Translations under genes and position numbers: made by a program
The notes under the pieces: model-generated
Told to the model about the DNA's origin: nothing
The model's input: the letters and a program-made list of their open reading frames with translations, nothing else
The model's database searches: none
In this document: positions 1-9,169 of the stretch, piece after piece
Layout: every line of letters starts with the position of its first letter
How positions within the stretch are numbered: position 1 is the first letter of the stretch
From: Trichoplusia ni
Lineage: Eukaryota; Arthropoda; Insecta; Lepidoptera; Noctuidae
NCBI RefSeq assembly: GCF_003590095.1
Contig: NC_039490.1
Span: 2,311,834 to 2,375,833, forward strand
DNA: 64,000 bases
Direction: 5' to 3'

Positions 1-411
1 GTCAAGTATTTATATACTTAATATAATAAAATGTATTAAAACACGATGTTAATTAAAATATAATACGATAACAAACAAAATTAAATGCCTAATATAATAC
101 GGAATTAAAATTTGGCGCCACCATTTGACATGCAACTCGTCGCGTCGCGTCACCGGTCGGCGCGCGGTGTCAGCAACTTCATTCGGGATAACTCGGTTCC
201 GTTCGTTATTCATTCGGGCGGAGCGTTCCGCCCGCATCAGCTTATTCGCATTGCATCGCATTCGATCTATTTCGTACTCGCTCGAACTGGACACGAGTTG
301 ACGCGATTGCGGTTTCAAACTGAAACCGGGTTGGATAGACTCTAGCTCGGTTTGATGCGAGTTGCCCTCAACCCGAATTGATTCGGTTTGGCAAACCGGG
401 TTGTCACATCT
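1..411. other. Probable end of a DNA transposon inserted in the gag fragment
   Basis: Read on the minus strand, the gag reading frame on the right stops abruptly at about 411. It is followed by TAGAGATGTGACAACCCGG, a hAT-like terminus (short TAG/CAG start, then a G/C-rich tract). The interior is CpG-rich and holds repeated AACCCGGTTT-type motifs in both orientations (around 300-400). There is no convincing coding potential. The other end lies outside the window, so no target duplication can be checked. The hAT assignment is an inference from the terminus only. Confidence 0.35.
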
Positions 412-936
412 CTACTCTTCACACCATACCTCGATATCATGAATCGACGGATCAAAGTTTGACACAAAATAGTTACGAGATTTATTTGTTATTACGGTAC
501 CTAATAGTTCGACTAATGTTTTTTCGACCGAGGGTATGTCGTTATTTTTTTGCGATATTTTATGCGAGGCTGGATGCGGCGGAGTTCGCGATGTACTTAC
601 AGAGCTTTCCTCTATAGCGTTAAGACGTGCGATTATCGAGCTCAAGGTTTGTTTTACTGAGCTGTCACAGTGGGAATCAGAGTCACGTGATTCGGAACGG
701 GATCGTCTGCGATCATGATGCGAGGCACGAGTACTTTCACGATTATTACGTCGGGAGCGAATACGAGAACGAGAACGAGTACGGGAATGATAACGTTCGG
801 GGGTGGTTTGTCGAGATGGAGCATGAGTTCGCTCAAAAGAATCTTGACGCTCATGCGATCGCTCCGACGAATGCCTATCTCTGCGACGACGCCCCTTTTT
901 ATCGTTTATTGATGGCTGATTGTTTTTTTTTTTTTT
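412..936 (-). pseudogene. LTR-retrotransposon Gag, N-terminal part (truncated)
   Basis: One minus-strand frame runs open from about 936 to 412. It begins with a lysine/asparagine tract, then an arginine/serine-rich basic region (RSRSRIRSRR near 760) and a motif ending FDPSIHDIEVWCEE. An SR-like basic stretch followed by F-D-P-S-I-x-x-I-x-x-W-C is what I know from gag proteins of insect LTR retrotransposons. A stop directly upstream (about 1008) and the lack of an early ATG leave the true start unclear. The frame ends at 411, where other DNA has been inserted, so the capsid core and pol are absent here. The exact superfamily (Ty3/gypsy is likeliest) is not proven. Confidence 0.6.
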
Positions 937-939
937 AAA

Positions 940-1300
940 AAGCTCAACGATATGTGGACACAGGTGTATCCCACTTCTGATTTTAGGAACCAGAAGTGGA
1001 GTGATTTAAAAAAAATAACAAACGAAATAACCTCTAATACAATTTACTCGAAATAATCACACTTTAAATAGCTTATACACGAACATTCACAATTTTAATA
1101 TTAAGATAACTTTAAAAGAACAAAGAAACAATCAATAATTAGGAAACGAAAACAACAGAAAAACCGTTACACAAATTCAAACTAACTCACGTGCACCAAC
1201 GATCCTTCCACACGAACGTCAACTGGCAAAATGGCCTCCAGCCGCCGTTCGTTCGCTTTTATAGAGATCGCTAGTGACGTAATTACAACCAGTGGGGTAG
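940..1300 (-). promoter_or_regulatory. LTR-like promoter and leader of the upstream gag element
   Basis: The minus strand has a TATA box (TATAAAAG, 1263-1256) about 325 bases upstream of the gag frame. It is followed by a GC-richer transcription-start region and a T-rich leader. Next to the gag start is a perfect 9-bp inverted repeat (971-979 with 991-999). TATA, leader and gag in this order fit a 5' LTR plus leader. No second LTR is in the window, so LTR boundaries cannot be set. Confidence 0.45.
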
Positions 1301-1449
1301 AAAAAAAAATAAAAATAATCGATTCTAATAGTATATACTTTTTGATTAATTAGATAAGTTGCAATAAATACAAAAATATTAAGAAGATGTAGGCATTAAA
1401 TTAATTAATTGGTGTTACAGAATGGAAATGAAACAAGTACAGTAAAAAC

Positions 1450-1830
1450 CGTTTAGCGGCCGCTTTCTATATTCGATCTCAATCCCTATTTTACGGATCG
1501 AGATTGATATTTGAATCACTTTCCTAGTTTTAGTGTTTCTATAACCGATCCATGGATCATTATCTCGATCCTTTTCTTCAATCTATCTTTGGGAGGGCGG
1601 ATCGAGATTATGCGTTTTCTATAACCGATCTTTGGTTTTGACAAATCTATTTTTTGACGTTTTTGATGTATAATTGCGATCCCCAAATTTAGACCGATTG
1701 CACGTATTAACTTTACGGCAAGTTTGACTGATGCAGAGTTTACCTTCAGATTCAGTATTAATAAAACTGCAGTTGAATCTGTTCTGGCTGAAATTATGCC
1801 GGTCATCAAAGTAAAATCAAGACGGTAAAT
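1450..1830 (+). mobile_element. 5' end of a PIF/Harbinger-like element
   Basis: It starts with a GC-rich palindromic terminus (GCGGCCGCTTTCTATATTCG, about 1458) preceded by TTTA, compatible with the 3-bp TTA/TAA target of PIF/Harbinger. The stretch 1490-1690 is closely repeated at 39520-39755, and the same terminus appears inverted at about 40980-41000. A transposase-like exon follows at 1697-1828. Only this end is present. Confidence 0.5.
1697..1828 (+). pseudogene. Harbinger-type transposase, N-terminal exon fragment
   Basis: The plus-strand frame contains FTASLTDAEFTFRF and then an alternating hydrophobic helix ending EIMPVIK. This matches the N-terminal region of PIF/Harbinger nucleases (D-x-E-F-x-x-R-F followed by a helical segment and a conserved I-x-P). 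The frame stops soon after. No catalytic residues are included. The neighbouring terminus supports the assignment, but it is a short fragment. Confidence 0.45.
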
Positions 1831-2056
1831 TTGTTTGCTAACTCAAATTGCTTCAAAATAAATAAACCTCAAAGAACAAATATCTAACTATATAACATTT
1901 TCAGGAATAATGGTATACCACCATTGCATCAACTGTTCGTAAACATCGTAAAACAATCGATCAATCAATCGTAAACATTGAAAATATTGACAAGCATCTG
2001 AGCAGATGCTTGCCAATATTTTTTATACAAACTACAAACTAAATATATATATATAC
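1831..2056. other. AT-rich intergenic DNA, no feature seen
   Basis: AT-rich sequence with a TA-rich run just before the target site of the R1-clade element. No coding frame or repeat terminus recognised. Confidence 0.6.
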
Positions 2057-2070
2057 ATATATACAAATCA
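2057..2070. repeat. 14-bp target-site duplication, left copy
   Basis: ATATATACAAATCA is repeated exactly at 7142-7155, on the other side of the non-LTR element. Confidence 0.85.
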
Positions 2071-2089
2071 CTCACTTCCCTCCGCGCGT

Positions 2090-2170
2090 CGGTACGGTGC
2101 AGTGGGGGTCTAATGCGCTGCTCGGTTAAATTACGTTTACGGTGTTCTGTGTTCGAATCCCGGCTCGTGA
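2090..2170 (+). promoter_or_regulatory. tRNA-like region / possible Pol III B box in the 5' UTR
   Basis: GTTCGAATCCCGG (about 2151-2163) fits the tRNA T-arm/B-box consensus. About 50 bases upstream, GGTGCAGTGGGGGTCTAATG resembles a tRNA D-arm/A box. Spacing is near that of a tRNA gene, but no full cloverleaf was established. The function is inferred. Confidence 0.35.
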
Positions 2171-2415
2171 ATTGTTCCCAGTTGTGTGGTATAGTGTTCC
2201 TCGTGTACGGTTTGTAATACATTGTGATTTAAATTTAAATTTGTGCTTAATTATTCGACATAATCATCCGGTAAGTCATTTCATTTTATTTCTTTAGTTG
2301 AGGGTAGCGTAATATATTTCTGCGGCCGGTGTTAATACTCGTTAACGATCTTATTAATACTTTATTTTTGTACTATCATCTGTAATTAACTCGCTTTCTT
2401 TATCAAGTGTAAGTA

Positions 2416-3711
2416 ATGTCGGTATATTTAAACGATGACCCGCCGGATCGCGGCGGGAATGCTTTTGGTAGAAGCCATATGACCTCAAGGTCACCACCTT
2501 CCGTGACGTCTAAAAGACTATTCTGTGAAATATCACCATCGAGCGTTTCACCCGATATGTCCAAACGTGTACAACGGTCGGAATCTCATGAGGACCATGA
2601 GTCGAGTTTAGACACCTCCAACGCCAACTACTGCGATCTCGTATCCGAAGCGTCAACTTATCTCTCCAAAATCAATGACCTCGTAAACGATCAGGGCTCG
2701 CGCATAAATATCGCGAATAAGTCGGCCATTATGGACATGACTCAGCGCATAACGGCTATAGTTTCCTTGTTAGCCATTAAATCGTCCTGCAATGAGACAA
2801 AATTAGTTAATACGCAACGCGAATTAGATCTTCTTAAAACCAATCCGGCTTCTGAGTCCCGCGTTAAACAAACGAAGTCATACGCCGACAAACTTAAACT
2901 TCGCTTGCCGCAAGCCGTCCCACCGGTGCAGTCGCGCGCTCCGCTGCCTTGTGTAGTTGCGTACCCGACGGAGGAGCGTAGTGCAGATTACGTGACGTCA
3001 TCAGCTACAAAGCAGGCGCTTATGACCGCGATCAAACCGAGTGACGACGGTTTTCAAATAGTCGGTGTTAAGAAAGTTAAAAAATCGGGCGTTATACTAC
3101 GCGTCGCCAATGAAAGTCAAATTAAAAAACTTAAATCAGTCGAGGCGATTAAGTCCGCTGGCTTACGGTTGGAAAAGCCAAAGGGCCGTCAACCGCGTAT
3201 ATTAGTCAAGGATGTCCCCGCCTCTATGGAGGACAAAACTTTTTTGACAGCTTTGTACCGTCAAAACATTAAGGACGAACTAAAGGTAACCGAAGACGAT
3301 TTTATTAAAAATACTCGCGTAATTCGTCGGCGTATGGTTAATCACGGCCGTAAATGGATAGGCATAGAAATTGATTCCGCGATACGTCAACATCTTGTAG
3401 CCACCAAGGAGAAATTGTTTATAGACTGGGCTCCTTGTCGTTTTGTAGACGATTTAGAATTGGTGCGTTGCAATCAATGTCAAGAATACGGGCACGTCAG
3501 GAAGTATTGCACACATAAAACTCCCACCTGCGCCAACTGTGCTGGAGCGCATGAGACGACGGACTGCCTTGAGAAGGATAAGCCTGAGTTTAAACCTGTT
3601 TGTGTAGCGTGCAAACGTTACAAGAAACCGTGTGACCATCGTACCGGGTCTCAGGATTGTCCGACTTATAAGATCAAACTTGAACAGCTGGTTCTAAGCA
3701 CCAATTATTAA
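2416..3711 (+). CDS. Non-LTR retrotransposon ORF1 (Gag-like, three zinc knuckles)
   Basis: 431 residues, ATG start, TAA stop. It is an RNA-binding chaperone-type protein that would coat the element RNA. The N-terminal ~150 residues are polar and low in complexity. A helical segment follows at about 100-145. The C-terminal third has three Cys/His knuckles in a row: CNQCQEYGHVRKYC, CANCAGAHETTDC and a longer CVACKRYKKPCDH...C. This is the R1/LOA-type arrangement. ORF2 starts 8 bases after the stop, so the two are translated from one RNA, probably by reinitiation. The frame has no interruptions. Confidence 0.85.
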   Translation: MSVYLNDDPPDRGGNAFGRSHMTSRSPPSVTSKRLFCEISPSSVSPDMSKRVQRSESHEDHESSLDTSNANYCDLVSEASTYLSKINDLVNDQGSRINIANKSAIMDMTQRITAIVSLLAIKSSCNETKLVNTQRELDLLKTNPASESRVKQTKSYADKLKLRLPQAVPPVQSRAPLPCVVAYPTEERSADYVTSSATKQALMTAIKPSDDGFQIVGVKKVKKSGVILRVANESQIKKLKSVEAIKSAGLRLEKPKGRQPRILVKDVPASMEDKTFLTALYRQNIKDELKVTEDDFIKNTRVIRRRMVNHGRKWIGIEIDSAIRQHLVATKEKLFIDWAPCRFVDDLELVRCNQCQEYGHVRKYCTHKTPTCANCAGAHETTDCLEKDKPEFKPVCVACKRYKKPCDHRTGSQDCPTYKIKLEQLVLSTNY

Positions 3712-3718
3712 TAAAGAA

Positions 3719-6700
3719 ATGGATAGTCTTATAATAGGGCAGTTGAATCTCCATAACGATAGGGTTGCGACGTCGGAACTAGAACAACTTATACTAGACC
3801 ATAAACTAAATGTTGTCTTAATACAAGAACAATACCAAAATGCTAGTTTGCGTAATAAAGTCGTGCAACTGGATAGCAAGGCACGAGCCGGAATCTACGT
3901 TTCGCGTACAAGTAACCTCACGGTGACTTCGATGCAAAATCTAATGACGTCACACTGTGCCGTAGCGGAGGTCTCAACTGCATCTTTTAAAATCTACGTT
4001 GTGAGCTGTTATTTTCAATACTCTGACCCTGTTGCTCCTCACATACACCATCTTCGCCATGTCTTGCGGTCGCTTGCCGGCTGTAAGATTATTATAGGCG
4101 CAGACGTTAATGCGTCATCATCGTTATGGTATGGCAAAGTTAGGGCTACCGATACTGATCGACGATGTGCCGTCGAGGATTTCATCGCTGAAATGAATTT
4201 ATCAATTCACAACACCCCTGATGCACCACCTACTTTTTGCAGCCAAATGGGCGAATCTTCTATTGACGTCACACTTTCAAGTGCAGACGTCCGCTTAGAC
4301 AAATGGCGTGTCCTTCCAGATGCGTCCTGTAGTGACCATCGCCTGATTGTGTACGAATTTGCGTCAGGAGTGGCGCGAGGTTCTCATTGTAATTACGTCA
4401 AGGGCGACTATAGGTACAAAACAAAGAATGCTGATTGGGACTTCTTTCGAACATGTTTTGAATGTCATGCCAGAGACTTCACCCGTGACGGCCTGTCAGC
4501 TGAAGAGAGTGCTGAGATTTTATCAGCTACTTTCACTTACTGTGCTGATGTAGCCATTGGTCGCGGATCTATGACCAATATACACAGATGTGACTGGTGG
4601 AGCGGCTACCTCACTGAACAACGTAAACTGTACCGTAGGTCGCGTAAAAAACTTAATGTTCTTAAGAAACGTCAAATAACGGGAGACGTGTTTATTGCTG
4701 CTTTGAGTTCCTTTCGAATCGCGCGGTCGCGTTATAGAGCTGCCATTGAAAAATCAAAGGGAAACTTATTACGTAAAGTAGTCGAGAAACTGGACAAGGA
4801 GGGCCCGTGGTCTCCTTTATACCACGAGTTCAAGGCCAACAGACCATTAAATCTGGCATTTGTACATAACATCAAAATTAATAATATGCACACCGCTGGG
4901 ATCGAGGAGACCACAGAGGCACTTCTAAACGCACTTATACCGGATGACCACCAAAACACCGACGATGACTATCACCAGCAAATAAGAGCATTCGCTGCCG
5001 ATGTTCCTGCGACTCCAATGTCAGACCTTCCATCTGCTGCCGAGTTTGTCGCTGTTGTTAGATCACTGTCTCTTAATAAAGCCTCTGGGGAAGACAAAAT
5101 CTCTAACAGGATGATAAAGGAGGCATGCAAGGTATCGGGAGATTGTATCTTAACGGTATTCAACAAATGTATTGCTGAAGGCGTTTTTCCTTGTATATGG
5201 CGTCAGGGCTTTATTAGAATTATTCCAAAAAGTGGCGATAAGGCGCCAGACGACCCCAAATCTTATCGACCCATTACCCTGCTACCATCATTGGGTAAAT
5301 TGCTGGAGCGCCTTATTGTCCCACGATTACTGCCGGACGGACCAAGATTCCACAAAAATCAATTCGGATTTACAATAGGGAAATCAACTGTAGACGCGGC
5401 AATCTCGGTTAGGAGACTGGTGCATTTGTCAGACGAGAACTACGTCTTGGGTATTTTCCTAGATATCTCCGGTGCCTTCGACAACGCATGGTGGCCAATG
5501 ATACTGCTTAAATTAAAATCACGCGGCTGCTGCGGTAACATCTACCGACTCATTTACTCCTACTTTTTACATGGATCAGCCAAACTTAAACTTGGTCATC
5601 ATTCTGTGTCGAAGGCATTGACCTTGGGATGTCCTCAGGGGTCGGTGTTAGGCCCTTACCTATGGAATTTAGGGTTCGATGATTTTCTCGCGATTCCTTT
5701 ACCTCGCGGCTGCTCACTTACGGGTTACGCAGATGACGGACTTCTGCTCATTAAATCAAATACTCGCGCCGGGCTCGAAAATTTAGCCGATACAAGTTTG
5801 AGTTTAATATCTAATTGGGGTAAACGAAACCGTCTGACTTTTGCACAACACAAAACGTTTCAATTACTTCTCAAAGGCAATCTAAAATCGTCGCCTAGTA
5901 TTAAATTTAACGGAATAACAGTTAAAAAAAGAAATAACCTTTGTTATCTCGGTCTTGTTTTAGAGAGAAACTTTACATTTATTGAGCACATAAAATCCAT
6001 CGGAGATAAAGCAAAAAATAACTTTTATGCCTTGACAAGGATTTCCACGTCAACTTGGGGACTTCCATTCAACACCTTGAAGATCATATACGGAGCAACA
6101 TACCTGGGATGTATTTGTTACGGGTCGCCGGTTTGGGCCGATAGGGCCACAATAGGCGCTGCAAGACGTAAACTACTTCAAAGCCAACGGTTGGCGTTGA
6201 TATTCTTGTGTAAGGCCTATCGGACTGTAAGTACTGAAGCCCTGCCCGTCTTAGCAGGTGTTTTACCGGTTGATCTCGAAATACAACGTCGCGCGGCTAT
6301 GTATTATTCCACTAGAGAATTTTTGAAAAACGACTTCCTGTTTTATCGTGACCGTAGAAAGATCGACAGATTATTTAAACCGCTAACAGACGTCTCCGAA
6401 GAACTGATGGTGGAATGGCAGGTTAGATGGGAAACGTCTATTAAGGGCCGTCACCTCTACCAATTTTTTCCGTCCGTTCATGAGCGGCTGGAGAGGACTT
6501 GGATAGTGATTGATCATTGTGTAACCCAGTTCCTTACAGGTCATGGTAACTTTAAAAGCAAATTATTTTCATTTAAACTTGTCGTTTCCCCATTATGTCA
6601 GTGTTCAACGGCAAACAGTGAATATGAGCAAACTGCACATCATATTCTGTGGGAGTGTGGTCTATGGCAAGACGAACGTAACATCTTATTAAATAGTTTG

Positions 6701-6814
6701 CAGCCGACATCCGGTGTTGTCTACTATGAGGACCTTGTTGCAACCAGAGCAAATTTCCGTGCTTTCAGACGTTTCTGCCATACCTATTATTGGAATCAAA
6801 ATAACAGCTCCTAA
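3719..6814 (+). CDS. Non-LTR retrotransposon ORF2: endonuclease and reverse transcriptase
   Basis: 1031 residues. The N-terminal ~220 residues form an APE-like endonuclease: GQLNLH start, LIQEQY, IIGADVNASSSLW and the late CSDHRLIVYEF. The reverse transcriptase occupies about 470-760: SYRPITLLPSLGKLLERL, FLDISGAFDN, CPQGSVLGPYLWN and the catalytic GYADDGLLL. Near the C terminus a Cys/His motif (CQC...HHILWEC) matches the zinc finger of R1-clade proteins. The protein would nick target DNA and prime cDNA synthesis on it. Intact and in register with ORF1, so it may be competent for retrotransposition. Confidence 0.9.
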   Translation: MDSLIIGQLNLHNDRVATSELEQLILDHKLNVVLIQEQYQNASLRNKVVQLDSKARAGIYVSRTSNLTVTSMQNLMTSHCAVAEVSTASFKIYVVSCYFQYSDPVAPHIHHLRHVLRSLAGCKIIIGADVNASSSLWYGKVRATDTDRRCAVEDFIAEMNLSIHNTPDAPPTFCSQMGESSIDVTLSSADVRLDKWRVLPDASCSDHRLIVYEFASGVARGSHCNYVKGDYRYKTKNADWDFFRTCFECHARDFTRDGLSAEESAEILSATFTYCADVAIGRGSMTNIHRCDWWSGYLTEQRKLYRRSRKKLNVLKKRQITGDVFIAALSSFRIARSRYRAAIEKSKGNLLRKVVEKLDKEGPWSPLYHEFKANRPLNLAFVHNIKINNMHTAGIEETTEALLNALIPDDHQNTDDDYHQQIRAFAADVPATPMSDLPSAAEFVAVVRSLSLNKASGEDKISNRMIKEACKVSGDCILTVFNKCIAEGVFPCIWRQGFIRIIPKSGDKAPDDPKSYRPITLLPSLGKLLERLIVPRLLPDGPRFHKNQFGFTIGKSTVDAAISVRRLVHLSDENYVLGIFLDISGAFDNAWWPMILLKLKSRGCCGNIYRLIYSYFLHGSAKLKLGHHSVSKALTLGCPQGSVLGPYLWNLGFDDFLAIPLPRGCSLTGYADDGLLLIKSNTRAGLENLADTSLSLISNWGKRNRLTFAQHKTFQLLLKGNLKSSPSIKFNGITVKKRNNLCYLGLVLERNFTFIEHIKSIGDKAKNNFYALTRISTSTWGLPFNTLKIIYGATYLGCICYGSPVWADRATIGAARRKLLQSQRLALIFLCKAYRTVSTEALPVLAGVLPVDLEIQRRAAMYYSTREFLKNDFLFYRDRRKIDRLFKPLTDVSEELMVEWQVRWETSIKGRHLYQFFPSVHERLERTWIVIDHCVTQFLTGHGNFKSKLFSFKLVVSPLCQCSTANSEYEQTAHHILWECGLWQDERNILLNSLQPTSGVVYYEDLVATRANFRAFRRFCHTYYWNQNNSS

Positions 6815-7141
6815 ATTATAGGACCCATTAAACTGTAAATTTATATCCGTGGTGCCTGATAACTGAGCCTAACTCAGTTGTCAATCTCTTTTCTTTGCTA
6901 AAACTAGCTATTTCTTCTTTTGTCTCCCGCTTGCTATGGAGGGAAGTGGAACATTTTTTCCTACTCCTCCTCTTTACTATTTCTGATTAATTTCGTTGCG
7001 GGTTCCAAGGCAGTTAATTGTTCCCCCTGGGACACACCGAACTTAAGTGTTTCGGTGGTTTTCGTTGGTTTCATTGTAGATCCTGGCTTACAGGAGTTGC
7101 AATGACGGGCATGTGTGGCGGGCTAGTCCCAATAAGAAAAA
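6815..7141 (+). other. 3' UTR of the R1-clade element
   Basis: About 330 bases between the ORF2 stop and the right target duplication, ending in an A-rich tail. Short open frames here show no protein-family signature. Confidence 0.7.
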
Positions 7142-7155
7142 ATATATACAAATCA
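7142..7155. repeat. 14-bp target-site duplication, right copy
   Basis: Identical to 2057-2070. Confidence 0.85.
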
Positions 7156-7245
7156 AAAGTATTTGGTCACCTTGTCTATATATCAGATGGCGACTGTACC
7201 AACTGACTGAACTGAATGATTGATTATTTCAGGAAATAAAATATA

Positions 7246-8557
7246 CAGGGTTCGGCACTCGAAGTGTAACCAATTAAAAAGGTCATAAATTCTGTTTGGA
7301 AAATAACTTTCACTTAATTCAAAGTATAAAATGTGTAAAAATAATACAAAATTCAGAAACAATTTACTTTTGCTCGATATGACCACCTTTTGCCTTGACT
7401 ATGGCCTTGAGACGGTCCAAAAACGAATCGCAAGCTGCCCGAATGTGACTTGCAGGTATTTTGGCCCATTCGCGAACAATGACTTTTTTCAACGCCTCAA
7501 GACTGCAGTATCTTTTAGTTCGGACCTTGCTCTCTAAAATGGCCCAAAGAGAATAATCCATCGGATTCGCGTCTGGTGAATTCAAGAGCCATTGTGTGAA
7601 CGTTATGAAGTTCGGAACGTTGTTTTTCAGCCATTCTTGGTTCACTCGAGCTTTATGAGACGGTGCCGAGTCCTGTGGAAACGTCCATTGTCTGTAACCG
7701 AAATGTTTGTCTGCCCACGGCTTCAAAGCACCCTCCAGAATATTTTCCCGATAATATTGCGCATTTACCTTGACGCCAGGATCGATGAAAACGATTGGAG
7801 AGCGCCCATCTGCGGTTACAGCGGCCCAAACCATTACCTGTGGCGGTTGCTGCCTCCTGGTGGCCAATCGATGACTCAAATTCTCGTATAAACGGTCGGT
7901 CAAGTAAACCCTATCGTTTTGAGAGTTTACGAATTGATCAACTGTAAAAAATTTCTCGTCAGAAAACACAATGTTCGGAAATTGACCACGTTCGGCCAAG
8001 CGAAGCAACTCCTTCGCTCTCTCAAGTCTGACTTGTTGCTGCTTCGGTGTGAGATCTCGCACCTTTTGGATCTTATATGGCTTGACCTTGAGATCATTTT
8101 TCAGTATGCGGCGGATGCTACGGTCAGATATTTTCAGTTCTTTCGCCATTTGATTGGCACTTCGTCGGGGATTTCGCTCAAGTCGCTTCTTCACTTTCTG
8201 AACCATCTCACGTGCCGTTGCAGTATTTTGATGACCACCTCCATGACGTTTTGCGATGCTACCAGTATCATTGTAACGAGTTATGGTGCGATAAACGAAA
8301 ACTTTATTCACTTTAAGGTGTTTAAGCTCTCGAACAATCGCTGGTTGTGATTTTCCAGCTAAATACAATGCAATCACACTATTACGTTTGAAATCCATTA
8401 CTGATTTCTTTTTTCGTGTTCACTCTCGGCAAAATGCTTTCGCGCGCTTTAAAACAATACTCTGAACTGTCACTCAGGTAACTTACAGACAGCTAATGCG
8501 CATGCGTCAGCTGCGCGAGCGGTCTGAAGTTGGTTACACTTCGAGTGCCGGACCCTG
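7246..8557 (-). mobile_element. mariner element (maT-like, DD37D)
   Basis: 1312 bp between TA dinucleotides (7244-7245 and 8558-8559). The TIRs start CAGGGTTCGGCACTCGAAG on the left and CAGGGTCCGGCACTCGAAG on the right, with 27 of the first 28 bases matching. The single intronless transposase gene is intact. It lies in host or older repeat DNA and is not itself interrupted, so it is one of the younger insertions. Confidence 0.92.
7364..8398 (-). CDS. mariner transposase, DD37D type, apparently intact
   Basis: 344 residues, the usual size. The N-terminal half has paired helix-turn-helix domains (RTITRYNDTGSIAKRHGGG linker, then RSANQMAKELKISDRSIRR). The catalytic triad is visible: VFSDEKFF (first Asp), FPQDSAPSHKA (second Asp) and SPDANPMDYSLW (third Asp). 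I count 37 residues between the second and third Asp, which defines the DD37D (maT) group. It excises and reinserts the element at TA. No frameshift or stop, so it may be active. Confidence 0.92.
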   Translation of the reverse strand: MDFKRNSVIALYLAGKSQPAIVRELKHLKVNKVFVYRTITRYNDTGSIAKRHGGGHQNTATAREMVQKVKKRLERNPRRSANQMAKELKISDRSIRRILKNDLKVKPYKIQKVRDLTPKQQQVRLERAKELLRLAERGQFPNIVFSDEKFFTVDQFVNSQNDRVYLTDRLYENLSHRLATRRQQPPQVMVWAAVTADGRSPIVFIDPGVKVNAQYYRENILEGALKPWADKHFGYRQWTFPQDSAPSHKARVNQEWLKNNVPNFITFTQWLLNSPDANPMDYSLWAILESKVRTKRYCSLEALKKVIVREWAKIPASHIRAACDSFLDRLKAIVKAKGGHIEQK

Positions 8558-8587
8558 TATATATTGTTTAGTTTGTTACAGATAAAG

Positions 8588-8627
8588 TTGTTTGTTGCTC
8601 TATAAAGCATTACAGAGCAACAAACAA
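8588..8627. repeat. Perfect 14-bp hairpin
   Basis: TTGTTTGTTGCTCT (8588-8601) and its exact reverse complement (8614-8627) are separated by 12 bases, right beside the mariner insertion. Confidence 0.8.
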
Positions 8628-8769
8628 TTTTTCACAGAAATATTATGTATTAGTAGGTTATACATAGTACGATATTACCACTAGTTCTAAAATTCCTTTT
8701 TTCTTTCGGTACAATTGGAGTATTACTATTGCCCAGCATCAATATCTCTTCTATCTATAAGACCGCCTT

Positions 8770-8830
8770 TTGTACTCATCATATTTGTTTGGTGTACAAT
8801 AAAGATTATTTTATTTATCTATCTAAGAGT
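8770..8830 (+). repeat. LINE 3'-end remnant
   Basis: TTTGGTGTACAATAAAGATT followed by repeated TTTATCTA-type units resembles the 3' tail shared by many lepidopteran non-LTR elements. No coding sequence is attached. Confidence 0.35.
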
Positions 8831-8894
8831 ACAACAGTTTACTTAGTTTGAGAGTAGATGGAGTGTGTGTAAGTTGTGGATTATTTGTTTATAT

Positions 8895-9165
8895 TTACCT
8901 TGATCCGTTCCATCCGTATTAAAGTACTGCGCTTTCGTGAGTTCTTTTTCAAGTTTTCCCACTTAAGACGCAGTTGTTGTGGTGTAAGGCGATAGGTGCC
9001 CATATTCGCGTTGAACACCGCAGATATTCGTGTCCCTTCTTCCACCTTTATTTTATTACTCGTGGCGTTGGTCTTTTTATTATTTATTATGTTGCTCTCT
9101 TCAATTTTGGAAAGCAGCTCTTTCGTCTCTTCCTTTGTAAGGGGTTTGGTTTTACTTTATGAAGA
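8895..9165 (-). pseudogene. Myb/SANT-like DNA-binding domain, first-exon fragment
   Basis: The minus-strand frame reads KPLTKEETKELLSKIEESN, then EEGTRISAVFNANMG, QQLRLKWENLKKNSRKRS and ends RMERIK at a GTAAAT splice donor (about 8897). Two W/L-rich helices ending K-W-x-N-L-K match the Myb/SANT-like domain of accessory proteins encoded by PIF/Harbinger elements. The expected start ATG is not present, and no downstream exon was identified. Probably a decayed element gene. Confidence 0.55.
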
Positions 9166-9169
9166 ACTA

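Larger units (their letters stand above)
2071..7141 (+). mobile_element. Full-length R1-clade non-LTR retrotransposon
   Basis: A 5.07-kb element with a 5' UTR of ~345 bp, ORF1, ORF2, a 3' UTR and a short A-rich tail (AATAAGAAAAA). It is flanked by identical 14-bp duplications. ORF1 carries three zinc knuckles and ORF2 has an N-terminal endonuclease, a central reverse transcriptase and a C-terminal Cys/His motif, as in the R1 clade. R1-group elements are known for 14-bp duplications. Both ORFs are uninterrupted, so this copy looks recent. The target here is an AT-rich sequence, not recognisable rDNA or telomeric repeat. Confidence 0.85.

Noticed and set aside
7592..8350. Plus-strand open frames across the mariner
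   Set aside because: Antisense to the intact mariner transposase; no independent protein features.
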